A stretch of DNA of 13,177 nucleotides from JAFMPW01 sp040830565 (GCA_040830565.1 JBFOMC010000366.1:1-13177); one strand, 5' to 3'; numbered from the stretch's first letter, positions 1 to 7,138 are shown. Numbers and translations: made by a program. Notes: generated from the sequence alone by a model not told the origin.

Positions 1-83
1 ACAACCTCTCTTTTTCTAAAACCATTATTCCCGAAGGTTTTGGTTTCATCTATCAACTTAATTGTGCCTTGTATTTCCATCAT
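1..83 (-). CDS. DUF3127 domain protein, N-terminal fragment (runs off the window)
   Basis: The minus strand from position 83 reads MMEIQGTIKLIDETKTFG and continues NNGFRKREVV with no stop to the window edge. This opening (short beta strand, then xTFGxNGFRKREVV) is the typical start of the small DUF3127 proteins of Bacteroidota, recognised from memory. Their role is not established; a single-strand nucleic-acid-binding-like fold has been suggested for such short beta proteins, but nothing here tests that. Two ATG codons stand in tandem (83 and 80); family members usually begin MEVxGxI, so 80 may be the real start. It lies 35 bp downstream of the methyltransferase gene on the same strand and is probably the last visible member of that operon. 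Only about 27 codons are present. Confidence 0.8.
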   Translation of the reverse strand, partial: MMEIQGTIKLIDETKTFGNNGFRKREV

Positions 84-118
84 TTTATTTAATTACTGCA
101 AATTATTAATTATATCTG

Positions 119-919
119 TCAATTAGGTATTCCCAAGACATAAATCCCTTGCTTTTTTGTTTTTTTAAGGGCATGGCCTTTGGTCCAGGTATATTTGTCA
201 GAGTTCAGGCCCTCCAAAAGAAGATCTATATCTTTTAGGGAATATATTCTGGGAAGGGAGGCTTGTCCGTCCCAGGCATAGCAAATTGGGATAATAGGTA
301 TGAGATAGGTAAAGACCAATTGCTGCCATGTGAGCGGTCTTACGAAGGGGGTCATAAAAAGTACCATAATCATAAGTATGACTAAAGATATGGGCAAGAG
401 CAGCCACCAAACCAAAAGTGGCATTTTGTTATCCCCCAACTCATAAATTAAAAGCGGCTGGTGATTTTGTTGGGCGGACTCTAATATCTTCCTTGCACGC
501 TCCGGAGGCATATGATGAAAGCTGTTCACCATGGTTTTAAGTCCGGCAGGAGCAGTAGCAATGTTGGTAGCGTCAACAGAGGTAGGATAATAGCTCATAT
601 TGAGGTCTTGCTTCTCTGTAATTTCCTTTATGATCTTCTCGTTAGGATATAGATCCGTCATAGTAAGTTTTACGTCCTTTAGCTCAGGATCTTGCCTCAA
701 GAGCTCCAGAACATCTGGCATGACCCCACCAGAACCAGATCCCAGGTCTACTATAGTCAAGAGTTGTTTTTCTTTGAGCACCTTAGAAATTAAGTTCGCA
801 AGCACTTGGCTGGTACCCATCATCCGCTGCAAGAGAACAATAAGTCTTGTCATACAATTTCGCAGCCAGGCCGGGAACCAGCTGAAATCTTCAAATTCAA
901 ATAATTGTATGCGTTTCAT
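119..919 (-). CDS. Class I SAM-dependent methyltransferase with two C-terminal membrane helices
   Basis: The protein has 266 residues. The central part is a Rossmann-type methyltransferase: motif I VDLGSGSGG at residues 57-65 binds S-adenosylmethionine, an acidic MTDLYP follows near 87-92, and NSFHHMP at 132-138 sits where motif IV/post-IV is expected. Unusually, two strongly hydrophobic segments follow the catalytic core (about 167-190 and 199-214), so the enzyme is probably held at the inner membrane with its catalytic domain in the cytoplasm. A soluble tail (about 220-266) follows. The substrate cannot be read; a membrane-associated small molecule such as a quinone or lipid is a guess from the anchoring. 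It starts 19 bp after the flavin reductase-like gene and is followed by DUF3127, so the three are probably co-transcribed. The methyltransferase fold is well supported; the reaction is unknown. Confidence 0.8.
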   Translation of the reverse strand: MKRIQLFEFEDFSWFPAWLRNCMTRLIVLLQRMMGTSQVLANLISKVLKEKQLLTIVDLGSGSGGVMPDVLELLRQDPELKDVKLTMTDLYPNEKIIKEITEKQDLNMSYYPTSVDATNIATAPAGLKTMVNSFHHMPPERARKILESAQQNHQPLLIYELGDNKMPLLVWWLLLPISLVILMIMVLFMTPFVRPLTWQQLVFTYLIPIIPICYAWDGQASLPRIYSLKDIDLLLEGLNSDKYTWTKGHALKKTKKQGIYVLGIPN

Positions 920-938
920 TCTCTATTGTGCTTTTACT

Positions 939-1844
939 TCAATTTTCTTTTGCAAGGAGAACCATCCAGGCTTCCAGGGGTTTATTTTCTCCCAAAAGTT
1001 CCTTCGCTTTTTTATGAAGTAAAGTCTCGTTGTCTGCGCTGATGATCGCTTTTATTTCGAAGTTGTCTTTCAGAAAATCAGCTACCTCCTCCGGAGAGGG
1101 TATTTTTTCAACATTTCCCAACTTTCCAAGGTCATTCCCGCTTAGGATCTGGCTGTTTCTAATTGCTGCAGGAATTTGATCTACACCTATTCCCAGAGAG
1201 GAAAGCGGTTTAGGTACCTCAAACAGCCCTTCATTTGCCCTACTGTACCAATTTCCTCCCATACGGGCTACCTGATCTATCTTAAACTGGTCTATACTTC
1301 CGTTTTCATCTAGGATATCTTCTTTGATATGAACCTTTAACACCTCTGCAAATATGAGATTCCCTGCCCCACCATCCTGCCCGAGCGCCTCCACCTTAGT
1401 TACTTTACATTCGAACTGTACCGGAGACTCTCCAACTCTAAAAGGTTTCACCAGGTCCGATTTTATCATAGTAAGACCAGCCTTTTCAAACTCGTTCACT
1501 CCTTCGGCATATTCCGTGCTTGAAAGAGACATTTGTTGTACTATATCGTAATTCACAATATTGACCACTACTTCAAGGGTTTTTAGGACATTTTCCAAAG
1601 TATGTTTCGTGGTATTGTTTCTTACTCTTCTTGCCGGAGAAAAAATGAGTATTGGCGGATTGGCACTAAAAACATTGAAAAAACTAAAGGGAGATAAATT
1701 GGGGGTTCCCATTTCATCAACCGTGCTTGCAAATGCTATGGGTCTTGGCCCGATGGCACCCAACAAATATCCGTGTAATTTGCCGACAGGAACCTCGGAA
1801 GGGAGAATGGAAATTGTTCTGTTCATAGGTGCACAAAGGTACAT
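939..1844 (-). CDS. Flavin reductase family protein (FMN-binding split barrel)
   Basis: The 301-residue protein belongs to the flavin reductase-like / FMN-binding split-barrel family. The signature GPRPIAFAST is at 32-41, followed by NLSPFSFFNVFSANPP (49-64) and RMGGNWYSR (194-202). Family members bind FMN noncovalently and typically reduce flavin with NAD(P)H for a partner oxygenase, or act as flavin oxidoreductases themselves; no partner oxygenase is visible here. About 80 C-terminal residues beyond the barrel look like a helical extension. The start at 1844 is chosen because a strong Shine-Dalgarno sequence, AAGGAGG at 1857-1851, lies six bases upstream, which is uncommon in Bacteroidota. 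Homologues often begin nearer Met7 (position 1826), so that start remains possible. It is the first gene of a likely three-gene minus-strand operon and diverges from the histidine kinase gene at 1936. Confidence 0.88.
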   Translation of the reverse strand: MYLCAPMNRTISILPSEVPVGKLHGYLLGAIGPRPIAFASTVDEMGTPNLSPFSFFNVFSANPPILIFSPARRVRNNTTKHTLENVLKTLEVVVNIVNYDIVQQMSLSSTEYAEGVNEFEKAGLTMIKSDLVKPFRVGESPVQFECKVTKVEALGQDGGAGNLIFAEVLKVHIKEDILDENGSIDQFKIDQVARMGGNWYSRANEGLFEVPKPLSSLGIGVDQIPAAIRNSQILSGNDLGKLGNVEKIPSPEEVADFLKDNFEIKAIISADNETLLHKKAKELLGENKPLEAWMVLLAKEN

Positions 1845-1850
1845 AAAATG

Positions 1851-1857
1851 CCTCCTT
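1851..1857 (-). promoter_or_regulatory. Strong Shine-Dalgarno site of the flavin reductase-like gene
   Basis: The minus strand reads AAGGAGG followed by six bases and the ATG at 1844. It is a near-perfect anti-16S match at good spacing. The other genes in this window show only A-rich upstream stretches, as is usual in Bacteroidota, so this site is an exception and decides the start choice. Confidence 0.6.
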
Positions 1858-1935
1858 TTTAAAACCGCAATCGCGTTAGCAAATACAACATTTTATAGCA
1901 AATTAAGTTATCTTTAAAGTCTATTACACACGAGG

Positions 1936-3084
1936 ATGAATTTTAATCCTAAAAGAAAAACTTCCAATATTTTTTTATTGATAGCATCCTTTGTTATCGT
2001 GAGTCTCATACTTTGGAATACCAATAGTTTTTTCAGAAAATTCAAGGAAGAAGAACGTTATAAAATGGAAATTTGGGCAACCGCCCAATCTGAGTTTCTT
2101 TCAATGCCGGCCGATGCTGATCCGGGTAACCTCACCCTCAGGGTTTTTCAGAATAATACCTCTACTCCAATGATCCTGGTAAACCGCGATGGAACAATTA
2201 AAACCAATAACATTCCGGCAGAACTAGCTCAGGATACCGTTTACTTACTCAAAAAGATGGAGCAATTCAAAAATGAGAATAGCCCTATTCTAATGAATGA
2301 CAAGGATGAGCACCTGGCCACATTATACTATGGGAATTCTGAAGTATTGAACAAATTAAAGTATTATCCTATAGCTTTGCTTTTGATCATATTTTTGTTT
2401 GGAGCCGTCATCTTTTTCTTCTTTAAAACCAATAAGGCCTCTGAGCAAAATAAACTTTGGGCCGGAATGGCTAAGGAAACAGCCCATCAAATAGGCACCC
2501 CGCTCACCTCCCTTCTGGGATGGAACGAAATTTTAAAGACCGAAAAAATAAATCCAGACATTACCAAAGAAATTGAAAAGGATATTGGTCGGTTACAAAC
2601 CATCACCGAGCGATTTTCAAAAATAGGTTCTCTTCCTAAATTACAAGAACAGGATATTGTGGCCGAAACAAAAAGTGCATACGATTATTTAAAACGCAGG
2701 AGTTCTAAACTCATCCATTTTAGTTTCAATTCTAAAGTTGATAAGCTCCCTGTGTTGCTTAACAGTTCGCTGTACAACTGGACCATTGAAAACCTTGTAA
2801 AAAATGGCATCGATGCTATGAAAGGAAAAGGCAATATTGGTATAGAGATCATCCCTGAAGGGAAATACGTAAATGTATTGGTCTCGGATACAGGGCATGG
2901 TATAGCGAAAAGCGATTTTAATAGCATTTTTAACCCCGGAGTTACCACAAAGAAAAGAGGGTGGGGCCTGGGGCTTTCTCTGGTTAAGAGAATTGTTGAA
3001 GAATATCATCGGGGCAAGATAAAAGTGTTATCCTCAGGTAAGGAAGGCACCATAATGCAAATCTCATTAAAAGTAAAGACCTAG
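1936..3084 (+). CDS. Membrane sensor histidine kinase (HisKA + HATPase_c, no HAMP)
   Basis: The 382-residue protein has an N-terminal membrane helix (about 11-29), an extracytoplasmic sensor segment (about 32-142), a second helix (about 144-163) and a cytoplasmic kinase core. The H-box AKETAHQIGTPL is at 179-190 with phosphoacceptor His184; the N-box is ENLVKNGIDA (285-294), the D-box DTGHGI (318-323) and the G-box GWGLGL (342-347). The residue after the histidine is Gln rather than the usual Glu/Asp; from memory this KETAHQxGTP form is common to a Bacteroidota kinase group, so it is a family trait, not a mutation. There is no HAMP domain and no response regulator beside it, so the target is unknown. 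The next gene starts 3 bp after its stop, so the two are probably translated from one mRNA. The signal is unknown. Confidence 0.9.
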   Translation: MNFNPKRKTSNIFLLIASFVIVSLILWNTNSFFRKFKEEERYKMEIWATAQSEFLSMPADADPGNLTLRVFQNNTSTPMILVNRDGTIKTNNIPAELAQDTVYLLKKMEQFKNENSPILMNDKDEHLATLYYGNSEVLNKLKYYPIALLLIIFLFGAVIFFFFKTNKASEQNKLWAGMAKETAHQIGTPLTSLLGWNEILKTEKINPDITKEIEKDIGRLQTITERFSKIGSLPKLQEQDIVAETKSAYDYLKRRSSKLIHFSFNSKVDKLPVLLNSSLYNWTIENLVKNGIDAMKGKGNIGIEIIPEGKYVNVLVSDTGHGIAKSDFNSIFNPGVTTKKRGWGLGLSLVKRIVEEYHRGKIKVLSSGKEGTIMQISLKVKT

Positions 3085-3087
3085 GTT

Positions 3088-3444
3088 ATGGCAAAGGAAG
3101 AATTAATGATCATCCAAGAGTCCGATCTGACCAACAATTGCCCCGAGTGCTTTAATCAGGAGCTCAAGCTCACCTTCTATCAAAAGCACAAGTTTCACAG
3201 GCTGTATCATAAAGTCACAGGAGAAGTAAGTCAGGAATTGAAATGTAAAACCTGCGAATCTATCATTTACCCTGTTAAGTGGGACAAAAACACTGAAAAT
3301 GCCTTTAATTATTACCAAAAAATGGTTAGCCCTGAGAAATCTTCGATCCGCTTTACCACTTTGTTCTATATTCTTGTGGTGCTCCTATTAGTGATTGCCG
3401 GTGGGGTATTCTATCTTTTTCAGGAAGAAATCATCCAATTTTAG
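3088..3444 (+). CDS. Small zinc-ribbon-like protein with C-terminal membrane helix
   Basis: I do not recognise this 118-residue protein as a named family. It has two CxxC knuckles, CPEC at 18-21 and CKTC at 53-56, the arrangement of a zinc ribbon. A single hydrophobic helix (about 90-111) is followed by a short charged tail. It is therefore predicted to be tail-anchored in the inner membrane with the metal site in the cytoplasm. It starts three bases after the histidine kinase stop codon, which argues for co-expression and perhaps a role in that kinase's signalling (inference). Met1 at 3088 fits the tight spacing; Met7 at 3106 is an alternative. Its last 14 bp overlap, tail to tail, the end of the HIT-family gene on the other strand. 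Confidence 0.72.
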   Translation: MAKEELMIIQESDLTNNCPECFNQELKLTFYQKHKFHRLYHKVTGEVSQELKCKTCESIIYPVKWDKNTENAFNYYQKMVSPEKSSIRFTTLFYILVVLLLVIAGGVFYLFQEEIIQF

Positions 3445-3823
3445 ATTGAATGCGTTTTGCGATCTCTTCAAATTCAGCGGGAGACAGAGATGTTTTATGC
3501 TGGAAAGTAGCATCGCGCATGGCATTTAGAGGTATTAGATGCACATGAACATGCGGAACCTCAAGGCCTATGACAGTGAAGCCAACCCGTTGGCAGTCTA
3601 TAGCAGCTTCGATAGCCTTGGCAATTTTACGACTAAACGCCATTAAGCCCATATAGGCGGCTTCATCCAGATCGGTGATTTTATCAATCTCCTGTTTTGG
3701 AATACAAAGTGTATGTCCGGGAGTATTGGGATTGATATCTAGAAAAGCAAAGTAGTTTTCGTCCTCTGCAATTTTATAACAGGGTATCTCTCCGGCTACA
3801 ATCTTTGTAAAAATACTTGCCAT
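3431..3823 (-). CDS. HIT family protein (histidine triad nucleotide hydrolase)
   Basis: The 130-residue protein reads MASIFTKIVAGEIPCYKI at its start and ends with the histidine triad HVHVHLIP at 91-98, whose middle histidine (His93) is the expected nucleophile. The length and both motifs match bacterial HinT/HIT proteins, which hydrolyse purine nucleotide phosphoramidates and related AMP-lysine-type adducts in the cytoplasm. The open frame extends upstream to an ATG at 3856, but that would overlap greA; the ATG at 3823 gives the canonical MASIF start, four bases after the greA stop. Co-transcription with greA is very likely, and the greA-HIT order is, from memory, common in Flavobacteriaceae. 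The gene meets the zinc-ribbon gene tail to tail with a 14-bp overlap and no visible terminator. Confidence 0.93.
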   Translation of the reverse strand: MASIFTKIVAGEIPCYKIAEDENYFAFLDINPNTPGHTLCIPKQEIDKITDLDEAAYMGLMAFSRKIAKAIEAAIDCQRVGFTVIGLEVPHVHVHLIPLNAMRDATFQHKTSLSPAEFEEIAKRIQSKIG

Positions 3824-3827
3824 CCTT

Positions 3828-4304
3828 TTAGGCTCTTGTGATCTCGAGGATATCAAATTTTAGTGTTCCGTTGGGCACGGTGATTTCGGCTACGTCGCCC
3901 ACTTGTTTTCCCAAAAGTCCTTTCCCGATTGGAGATGTAACTGAAATCTTTCCGGATTTCAGATCTGCCTCACTTTCCGCTACCAGGGTATATTTCATTT
4001 CCATTCCGTTCTGCTTATTTTTCAGCTTGACGGTAGATAGGACCAATACTTTTGAGGTGTCTAACTGAGACTCATCTATTAGTCTGGCGTTGGCCAAAAC
4101 CTCTTCTAGCTTAGCTATTTTAAGTTCTAACAATCCCTGTGCTTCCTTAGCAGCATCATATTCGGCATTTTCAGAGAGATCTCCTTTATCCCTTGCTTCT
4201 GCTATCGCCTGGGAAGCCTTTGGACGTTCAACATCTTTAAGTTGACTTAGCTCTTCCCTTAATTTTTTTAACCCCTCCGCAGTGTAATAAGATACGTTGC
4301 TCAT
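3828..4304 (-). CDS. greA: Transcription elongation factor GreA
   Basis: The 158-residue protein is full-length GreA. The N-terminal coiled coil runs to about residue 78 and carries the acidic tip GDLSENAEYD at 41-50, with Asp42 and Glu45 as the Mg-binding pair inserted through the RNA polymerase secondary channel. The C-terminal FKBP-like domain contains SPIGKGLLGKQVGD (about 124-137) and ends LKFDILEITRA. GreA stimulates RNA polymerase to cleave the 3' end of backtracked transcripts and so rescues stalled elongation. The start at 4304 gives the usual MSNVSYYT opening. A three-codon upstream ATG (4312-4310, ending in TGA) overlaps the start codon in another frame; this may be chance. The gene has a long structured leader and is followed after four bases by the HIT gene. 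Confidence 0.97.
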   Translation of the reverse strand: MSNVSYYTAEGLKKLREELSQLKDVERPKASQAIAEARDKGDLSENAEYDAAKEAQGLLELKIAKLEEVLANARLIDESQLDTSKVLVLSTVKLKNKQNGMEMKYTLVAESEADLKSGKISVTSPIGKGLLGKQVGDVAEITVPNGTLKFDILEITRA

Positions 4305-4322
4305 AACTTCATCGTTTAATTA

Positions 4323-4428
4323 ATAACGTGCCATAATCCATTGTTCAACACATTTCATCGGATTCCACGTTATAAATGAGAAAATCCTCTAGGTATCCTA
4401 TACAGTATAGGTTTTTTAAAGAGGATTT
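4323..4428 (-). promoter_or_regulatory. Structured 5' leader of greA (two stem-loops)
   Basis: Read on the minus strand, the leader opens with a long stem-loop: AAATCCTCT (4428-4420) pairs with AGAGGATTT (4390-4382), and inside it CCTATA (4411-4406) pairs with TATAGG (4402-4397) around a three-base loop. A second element follows: ATAACGTG (4373-4366) pairs with CACGTTAT (4330-4323), with an inner AATCC/GGATT stem. Both lie between the -7 box at 4440-4433 and the greA start, so the first stem would form almost at the 5' end of the transcript. E. coli greA also has a regulatory leader that gives rise to the sRNA GraL; a similar role here is only an analogy. The dyads are seen; the function is inferred. 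Confidence 0.5.
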
Positions 4429-4432
4429 AACG

Positions 4433-4440
4433 CAAAGATA
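4433..4440 (-). promoter_or_regulatory. Bacteroidota -7 promoter box, probable greA promoter
   Basis: The minus strand reads TATCTTTG, an exact match to the Bacteroidota -7 consensus TAnnTTTG. The predicted transcript would start about five to eight bases downstream, at the foot of the greA leader stem-loop. No well-spaced -33 TTG was found (the nearest are 13 and 23 bases upstream), so the call rests on the -7 box and its position. Confidence 0.5.
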
Positions 4441-4489
4441 CAGATTTTTTGCTCAATTTTGTTCAAGTTTTCTTAAATAGCCCTTGATT

Positions 4490-4927
4490 ATGCGCTCCTT
4501 ATGGCTCTTTCTTTCTTTAGCTTTCATTCTTAGCTGCAGTAGTGACAGAGGCACGCGAAATCCTTTTCTTCAGGAAGTTGGTTTCAGGTTTGACATCAAT
4601 CTCAATTTACCGTTGTACAGTCCGCTCACCAATAATGGTAACGCCGTATATGTCGGAACATTAGGGGTGGGAACAAGAGGAGTTTTTGTCATCAACGCCG
4701 GCTTTGATGTGTTTAGGGCATTTGAGGCCAGTTGCCCAAATCATGCCCCAAATTCCTGCTCCACTATGATTCTAGACGGGCAAATAGCCAGGTGTTCCTG
4801 TGAGGACTATGAATACAGCCTGTTTACCGGGCAGCAATTAAACAGGCCGGATGACGGGCAGCGATACTACGATATGTTAGAATACCGGGCCACTCAAAGC
4901 GGAAATTCGGTTATAATCTCCAATTGA
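4490..4927 (+). CDS. Small lipoprotein with a Rieske-like, degenerate cysteine motif
   Basis: The 145-residue protein starts at the ATG at 4490; the frame also allows a TTG two codons earlier. Its N-terminus is a lipoprotein signal, with lipobox ILSC placing the acylated cysteine at residue 16, so it should sit in the envelope. The C-terminal half has ASCPNHAP (81-87), SCSTM (89-93) and ARCSCEDYEYSLFTGQ (100-115), ending SGNSVIISN. From memory this layout resembles short flavobacterial proteins annotated as Rieske-type. However, the ligand set CxH...CxxH is not kept: there is Cys82-x-x-His85 and Cys102-x-Cys104, with no second histidine. It may hold a different metal, form disulfides, or be structural. 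Function unknown. It diverges from greA and ends 19 bp from the convergent TonB receptor gene. Confidence 0.75.
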   Translation: MRSLWLFLSLAFILSCSSDRGTRNPFLQEVGFRFDINLNLPLYSPLTNNGNAVYVGTLGVGTRGVFVINAGFDVFRAFEASCPNHAPNSCSTMILDGQIARCSCEDYEYSLFTGQQLNRPDDGQRYYDMLEYRATQSGNSVIISN

Positions 4928-4946
4928 GAAAAAGGAGTTACTAATT

Positions 4947-7118
4947 TCAAAAACTCAAACTAGCTCCCAATAGAAAATTAATCCCTGCCTGAGGGTAATA
5001 ACCCGCTCCCTCTATGGTTGTTATAGTTCCCGGATTTGAAAAGTCGTCATCAAAAGTAAAAAAGTAGCCATTTGATACATACTTGGCGTCAAATACGTTA
5101 TTTACCAGGCCAGATAAGGTAATGCTCTTAATAAACGAATTGGTATTCCATTGGTATTGAATGTTTAAATCAGTCTGTGAATACCCCTCGAGCACGGATA
5201 ATTCAGAGTCAATATTTCCCATATATTGCTTGCCTACATATTTTGTGAGGACCCCTATTTGTATCGCTTCAGAGGGGCTGTAAACAAGACTATTCCCCAA
5301 AATAATGCCGGGTGAGAATGCGATATTGGTATTGCCTAATTCTTGTATAGCCCCATCTCGTTGAAAGACGAAATCGACATTTTTGTTGCTGCTCAATGCA
5401 AAGTTCGGTTGCCAAACAAAATGTTTCCCAAAACTAAATCTGGCATCTAATTCCAATCCAAGACGATAACTATCTCCTACATTTGCTCGTAACGGGGCCC
5501 CAACGTCATTTAGCTCTCCGGTAAGTACCAATTGGTCTTTGTATTTCATAAAATACATATTGCTATTTATTTGGACAGAAGGAGATAAATAACGCCATCC
5601 CAACTCAAAATCATTCAGTTTTTCAGGTTTAGGATTCCCATTCTCATAATCATTTCGATTGGGTTCTCGTTGTGCAACGGCATAAGAAAAATAAAAATTA
5701 TGGTTTGGGTTAGGATTGAAGCTTATCCCGGCCTTCGGATTAAAAAAAGTAAAGGAATCATCTACCAAACCCGTATCAGCTCCGTTTGCACTATAGGCTA
5801 CCGTTCTTAGTTGAAGATCCCCAAAAAGCTTCCATTGGTCCCCTACTTTATAATTTGTTTTCGCAAATAGATTCAAATCTGATTTCCTGGAATCGTCTTC
5901 GTAGTACCTATCGCGAATATTACTATTAGTTGCAAAGCGAGCCCAAATAACCTCTCCAAAATGGTCCCCTTCATAGACGTTATATCCTCCACCAAGGATA
6001 AGGTGCAGCTTTTCCGATCTGTGATTTGCTGAAAATACAGTGCCATAAAAATCATTATCCAGCCAACGTCTTCTGATGAGATCTGTGGTATTTATCTCCG
6101 TCCCATCAACATTGATGGGTTGGAAACCATAGGTGCTAAAGTCATCGTCTTCTCTGAATTGTTCAAAATAACCTCTCCCCCTGGTATAATGTAAGGCTAT
6201 ATTGGTATTCCAGGTAGCAGAGATTTGCTCATTCCAATGCAATTGAAAATGATCCTGTTTGTAGTTGTCTTCTTCATTATCGTAAAATTGCGTCTCCCCA
6301 TTCTCGTCTGTATATAAACCGGCCGGATTAAAGGTCCTGTTGTTTGCCAAGGTTTGTGCATCTATGCCAAACCAAGACTGATAGGTAATCTCATGCCCTC
6401 CGAATAACAAAGCTTTTACCAGGGTGTTTTTTTGCTTAAAGCTTGCCTGTAAAAAGTAAGACTCTAATTCTGAACTTGCTCGGTCTATATAGCCATCAGA
6501 GGTTATTCTGGAAAGTCGTCCTGCAATTTCCACCTTGTCATTTAATAATCCAGTACTAAATTTCAGGTTATTTCTGAGCGTATTAAAGCTCCCTAAGGAG
6601 GAAGAAATCTGAGCATAGGCATCTTCTGAAAATCCATCGGTTAGCAAATTCAGGCTTGCACCAAAGGCGCCTGCTCCGTTGGTAGAAGTTCCCACACCTC
6701 TTTGCAATTGTAAACTCTCTGTGGAGGAGGCAAAATCAGGCAAATTCACCCAAAACGTACCGTGAGATTCCGAATCGTTATAAGGTATGCCATTTATGGT
6801 AACATTTACTCGTGTTGCGTCACTCCCCCGAACGCGTATACCAGTATATCCTACGCCAGCTCCAGCATCTGAAGTAGTGACTACTGAGGGCAAAAAATTG
6901 AGGAGAATAGGGATATCCTGTCCCAGGTTTCTGGGGGCTATCTCTTCTTTGTTCAAGTTAGAAAATGTCACAGGAGATTCTTTGGTGACTCTCACCGCGG
7001 ATACAAGAACCTCATCCAAAATGATCTTCTTTCCCTCAAGAGTGTCTGTTTCTTTTTCCTGGGCCCAACAGCTCCCAGCAATCCCGAGAAGGATTAATGT
7101 TGCAAAAATAGTCTTCAT
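4947..7118 (-). CDS. TonB-dependent outer membrane receptor, probable thiamin(-precursor) importer
   Basis: The 723-residue protein has a signal peptide (residues 1-19, cleavage after CWA), a TonB-box-like DEVLVSA at 35-41, a plug domain (about 46-160, with GIRVRGSDATRVNVTINGIP at 93-112) and a 22-strand-type beta barrel ending in the aromatic residue Phe typical of outer membrane proteins. It lacks the N-terminal carboxypeptidase-like domain of SusC proteins, so it is a classical siderophore/vitamin-type receptor. The substrate is inferred from control: a TPP riboswitch lies directly upstream, and TPP-regulated TonB receptors in Bacteroidota are predicted thiamin or pyrimidine-precursor transporters. 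No pnuC or thiamin kinase gene is adjacent, so inner-membrane uptake must be encoded elsewhere. The gene appears monocistronic; a GATG-type start overlaps a hairpin (7117-7138). Confidence 0.93.
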   Translation of the reverse strand: MKTIFATLILLGIAGSCWAQEKETDTLEGKKIILDEVLVSAVRVTKESPVTFSNLNKEEIAPRNLGQDIPILLNFLPSVVTTSDAGAGVGYTGIRVRGSDATRVNVTINGIPYNDSESHGTFWVNLPDFASSTESLQLQRGVGTSTNGAGAFGASLNLLTDGFSEDAYAQISSSLGSFNTLRNNLKFSTGLLNDKVEIAGRLSRITSDGYIDRASSELESYFLQASFKQKNTLVKALLFGGHEITYQSWFGIDAQTLANNRTFNPAGLYTDENGETQFYDNEEDNYKQDHFQLHWNEQISATWNTNIALHYTRGRGYFEQFREDDDFSTYGFQPINVDGTEINTTDLIRRRWLDNDFYGTVFSANHRSEKLHLILGGGYNVYEGDHFGEVIWARFATNSNIRDRYYEDDSRKSDLNLFAKTNYKVGDQWKLFGDLQLRTVAYSANGADTGLVDDSFTFFNPKAGISFNPNPNHNFYFSYAVAQREPNRNDYENGNPKPEKLNDFELGWRYLSPSVQINSNMYFMKYKDQLVLTGELNDVGAPLRANVGDSYRLGLELDARFSFGKHFVWQPNFALSSNKNVDFVFQRDGAIQELGNTNIAFSPGIILGNSLVYSPSEAIQIGVLTKYVGKQYMGNIDSELSVLEGYSQTDLNIQYQWNTNSFIKSITLSGLVNNVFDAKYVSNGYFFTFDDDFSNPGTITTIEGAGYYPQAGINFLLGASLSF

Positions 7119-7138
7119 TCGTAAAAATTATTACGAAT
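7117..7138 (-). promoter_or_regulatory. Start-codon hairpin of the TonB receptor mRNA (possible sequestor)
   Basis: The minus strand reads ATTCGTAA, six bases, then TTACGAAT: a perfect 8-bp stem. The last two bases of the 3' arm are the A and U of the receptor's AUG (7118-7116). Forming this stem would occlude the start codon. Immediately upstream GAATAA (7155-7150 region) could pair with TTATTC (about 7140-7135), which shares bases with the 5' arm and would be mutually exclusive with it. The dyads are visible; the regulatory role is inferred from the TPP aptamer 75 bases upstream. Confidence 0.5.

Noticed and set aside
600..1022. 140-codon plus-strand reading frame
   Set aside because: It lies antisense to the methyltransferase and flavin reductase-like genes, which have clear family motifs; the translation has no recognisable domain and a serine/phenylalanine-rich antisense look.
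1858..1935. Promoter boxes in the divergent region between the flavin reductase-like and kinase genes
   Set aside because: Only partial matches to TAnnTTTG (TTAATTTG and TGTATTTG on the minus strand, TATCTTTA on the plus strand) without a well-spaced TTG, so no promoter was called.
2689..3009. Minus-strand frames inside the histidine kinase gene
   Set aside because: They run antisense to the catalytic ATPase domain, whose N, D and G boxes are intact on the plus strand.
3824..3856. Upstream ATG for the HIT gene
   Set aside because: It would extend into greA and add 11 residues absent from typical HIT proteins; ATG 3823 gives the canonical MASIF start.
4382..4428. Dyad between greA and the lipoprotein gene as a bidirectional terminator
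   Set aside because: The flanking genes diverge, so no transcript needs to end here, and no clean T-run follows either arm; it fits a 5' leader structure better.
4484..4489. TTG start for the lipoprotein gene
   Set aside because: The ATG at 4490 gives a normal lipoprotein signal peptide; the TTG adds only two residues and has no supporting ribosome site.
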